Shown: piece by piece, positions 12,514-14,354 of the stretch
Position numbering within the stretch: the stretch's first letter is position 1
Layout of the letters: every line of letters starts with the position of its first letter
Assembly (NCBI GenBank): GCA_002339125.1
Contig: DDJQ01000117.1
Coordinates: 1-14,354, forward strand
From: Alteromonadaceae bacterium UBA2620
GTDB taxonomy: Bacteria; Pseudomonadota; Gammaproteobacteria; Enterobacterales; Alteromonadaceae
Length of the DNA: 14,354 nt
Direction of reading: 5' to 3'
Translations under genes and position numbers: made by a program
Notes under the pieces: model-generated
Told to the model about the DNA's origin: nothing
Databases searched by the model: none
What the model saw: the letters and a program-made list of their open reading frames with translations, nothing else

Positions 12514-12537
12514 CCCGGTAGATTTACAACTACCGGG
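12514..12537 (-). terminator. Hairpin after the metallopeptidase gene
   Basis: CCCGGTAG and CTACCGGG form a perfect 8-bp stem with an 8-base loop, extendable to 11 bp with one wobble on the minus strand (CAT/GTG). It starts about 25 bases after the metallopeptidase stop. No U-run follows, so at best a Rho-aided or processing 3' end. The ATCCCGG core recalls the REP-like arms, but GGAG and the bulge are missing. Confidence 0.4.
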
Positions 12538-12562
12538 ATGAATATAAGTGCCAGGTTTTTTC

Positions 12563-14233
12563 TTATAAACCGAGTTGTGATTTACCTTGCTTAAACACAA
12601 TATCAACCGGGATACTGGCCGCTTTTAATCGGGCCAGATCGGCTTCCAGTTGAGGCTTAATAATACCTTTATCCGCAACCAGCTCAGCTACGCCATCGTA
12701 ATCGCCATTGCCTTGCAGAGTAAGGATAAGCTCCGATAAGGAAGAAACCGCTTCCGACATTTTATCCATATTTACGCTGTACAGGCCGTCTTCATTGCGG
12801 TCAAAAGCGCCCATGGTGGCGAAATAGTTAAACCGAATCATATTGGCCTTGCCGTGGGCACTGGATGCACCAAAGCGCACTGAACGGAAGATCCCCGCCA
12901 TAAAGGTAACGTAATAATCTTCCAGGATGCCCTCGGTTATTTCACCTTTTTCCAACAGGCTCTGGACCATGTACAGACCCAGAATATCGGCTTTACCTTC
13001 TTCCAGTGCCGAGGCGTGCTCTTTAAGTGCAGCCCGAACGGTGCCTTTATCGGTGATAGTGTTTTTGATCCCCAGACCATGGGCCACCTCGTGGAACATG
13101 GTGTTGGCAAAAAAGGCGTTAAAGGTAATGTGTTCGCGTTGTTCAGGGGCAATTAGGACCTCTGAAATGGGCTTAAGAATATGATCAAACTTGGCCTGCA
13201 TCGCATTTTTCAGCTGTAGGCGGCGGGTGCCTTTAGCAAGCTGAACCCGCTCATCATTGGGCAGGTTGATGGCGATGGTTTTGCTACCGGCATTTGAGTG
13301 CCCGGCATAATAAATCACATCATAAGCATTAAGATCGGCATCCGATCCAGGCGTTTCCTGCTTGTAGGCCTCATCGACTGGCAATCCTTCTTGTAGCTCA
13401 GGCAGGAATTGAGCATATTTTGCTAATCGCTCGCTCCACGCCATATCTTTGATTAGTACATAAGATTCAAAGGCGGCGCGATAGCCATAGAGTTGGTCTT
13501 CATAGGTTTCGATGGGGCCAATCACCAGCTCAATAGGGTTGGTTTTCATATCCATCCAGGCCATGTCCGATGCGTAGTAATCGTCGCTCAGTAAGGCTTC
13601 GGCACGCAGTTTCAGGTAGTTTGCGAAGGTCTCATTATCTGCCAGTTCAGATGCCTCTTTGAGTAAAGCTGCGGCTTTTGTCAGTTCTGCCTGATATTTC
13701 TCAGAATAGGGCGTGGCAGTTAAATCGCCGTTTTCAGTGCGTTCGACCACCGAGTAGAGGCCATCTTTATCGGCAAATTCGGCCGCTGCGAACTCTGCTT
13801 TGGTCATGTCCTGAGGGTAAAACTCAGCGCCGGCGGCTTTTTCGCCGTAGCCACTCAGGTACGGCGCATCACCGTTTAAGCGGTCCCAGGGGCCATAGTT
13901 AATGGCCGCAAAAGCTTTGAGTTCCTCATCGCTAAACTGCTGCAGAAATGCTTTTTTATCGCCAAAAAAGGCCTGCTTCCAGAACAGGTCGTCCATGATT
14001 TCAGAGGCGTCTATCAGCTTGCTGAGCATTTGTTTTTGATTATCACTCAAGTGAGATAAATCAGCCGTTAGCGGGACCTGGTGATAGATCCCCAGACGAC
14101 TGTCATCAACCAGCAATTCGGGCGCCGTTGCCTGGTTTGTTGATTGCGGTGACTGTGGCTCTGAACAGCCAGCGAAAAGAAGTGAACTGGCCAGGGCGGT
14201 GAGGGCAAATGTTTTTTGCAGTGCTTTGCGCAT
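12563..14233 (-). CDS. Dipeptidyl-peptidase III-type (M49-like) zinc metallopeptidase, lipoprotein
   Basis: A 556-residue predicted outer-membrane lipoprotein. The signal peptide ends in LLFAGC with the lipidated cysteine at C23 and serine at +2, which favours the outer membrane. The zinc site is HEVAH (H381, E382, H385), and EEGKAD at 411-416 would give the third ligand, a gluzincin layout. Overall sequence (NYGPWDRLNGDAPYL, then the VIGPIETYEDQLYGY segment, FHEVAHGLG, GRVRFG-like SVRFGASSAHG) resembles the dipeptidyl-peptidase III family, which removes dipeptides from peptide N termini. Classical M49 enzymes have HEXXGH; this one has plain HEXXH, as in some bacterial relatives. It probably digests peptides at the cell surface or in the periplasm. 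The ribosome-binding site is weak (GGA). Substrate unknown. Confidence 0.85.
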   Translation of the reverse strand: MRKALQKTFALTALASSLLFAGCSEPQSPQSTNQATAPELLVDDSRLGIYHQVPLTADLSHLSDNQKQMLSKLIDASEIMDDLFWKQAFFGDKKAFLQQFSDEELKAFAAINYGPWDRLNGDAPYLSGYGEKAAGAEFYPQDMTKAEFAAAEFADKDGLYSVVERTENGDLTATPYSEKYQAELTKAAALLKEASELADNETFANYLKLRAEALLSDDYYASDMAWMDMKTNPIELVIGPIETYEDQLYGYRAAFESYVLIKDMAWSERLAKYAQFLPELQEGLPVDEAYKQETPGSDADLNAYDVIYYAGHSNAGSKTIAINLPNDERVQLAKGTRRLQLKNAMQAKFDHILKPISEVLIAPEQREHITFNAFFANTMFHEVAHGLGIKNTITDKGTVRAALKEHASALEEGKADILGLYMVQSLLEKGEITEGILEDYYVTFMAGIFRSVRFGASSAHGKANMIRFNYFATMGAFDRNEDGLYSVNMDKMSEAVSSLSELILTLQGNGDYDGVAELVADKGIIKPQLEADLARLKAASIPVDIVFKQGKSQLGL

Positions 14234-14354
14234 ATTAATTCGTCCGTCGTTTAATAAAAGTTGTTGTTATTGTTTAGCATTTTTATCCGTGAAACTGATT
14301 CTACCGCTATCTTTGATTTCGCAGGGCAATTTTTAAAGGCTATGTTCGGATTAA

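Overview
The window looks like a chromosomal segment of a marine gammaproteobacterium of the Alteromonadales, probably Alteromonadaceae. The evidence is gene content and order: the macromolecular-synthesis operon in the order rpsU-yqeY-dnaG-rpoD, tsaD divergent from rpsU, and plsY divergent from folB-folK-uppP. Catalytic residues also fall at Escherichia coli-like positions in TsaD, DnaG, PlsY and FolB. The assignment rests on protein recognition only; no database search was possible.

Region 1 (1-4325, minus strand) is the macromolecular-synthesis operon: rpsU (ribosomal protein bS21), a GatB/YqeY-domain protein, dnaG (primase) and the 5' part of rpoD (sigma-70), which runs off the left edge. 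A strong sigma-70 promoter precedes rpsU, and its leader can form two mutually exclusive hairpins. A 416-base gene-free gap with its own likely promoter separates dnaG from rpoD.

Region 2 (4576-8066, plus strand) starts with tsaD, needed for the tRNA t6A modification. Three closely spaced envelope or redox genes follow: a secreted nucleotide pyrophosphatase/phosphodiesterase, a small AhpD-like protein, and a membrane protein joining an Lgt-like membrane part to a TlpA-type thioredoxin domain. The spacing suggests one transcript.

Region 3 (8070-10929) has plsY on the minus strand, tail to tail with the thioredoxin gene, and divergent from folB-folK-uppP-hinT on the plus strand. These cover phospholipid acylation, folate synthesis, undecaprenyl-phosphate recycling and a HIT-family hydrolase.

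Region 4 (about 10930-11910) has no credible gene but is packed with palindromes. It holds four 74-base tandem REP-like units, four dispersed REP-like hairpins in both orientations, a nested GC-rich palindrome, and a 154-base inverted repeat that folds into a three-way junction. The shared hairpin design (8-bp outer stem, 6-bp inner stem of changing sequence, 3-base loop, one bulged base, GGAG at the foot) resembles REP elements handled by RAYT transposases. No such transposase is in the window. This is the most unusual part of the sequence.

Region 5 (11911-14233, minus strand) encodes a predicted outer-membrane lipoprotein metallopeptidase of the dipeptidyl-peptidase III (M49) type, followed by an unrecognised membrane protein with three hydrophobic segments.
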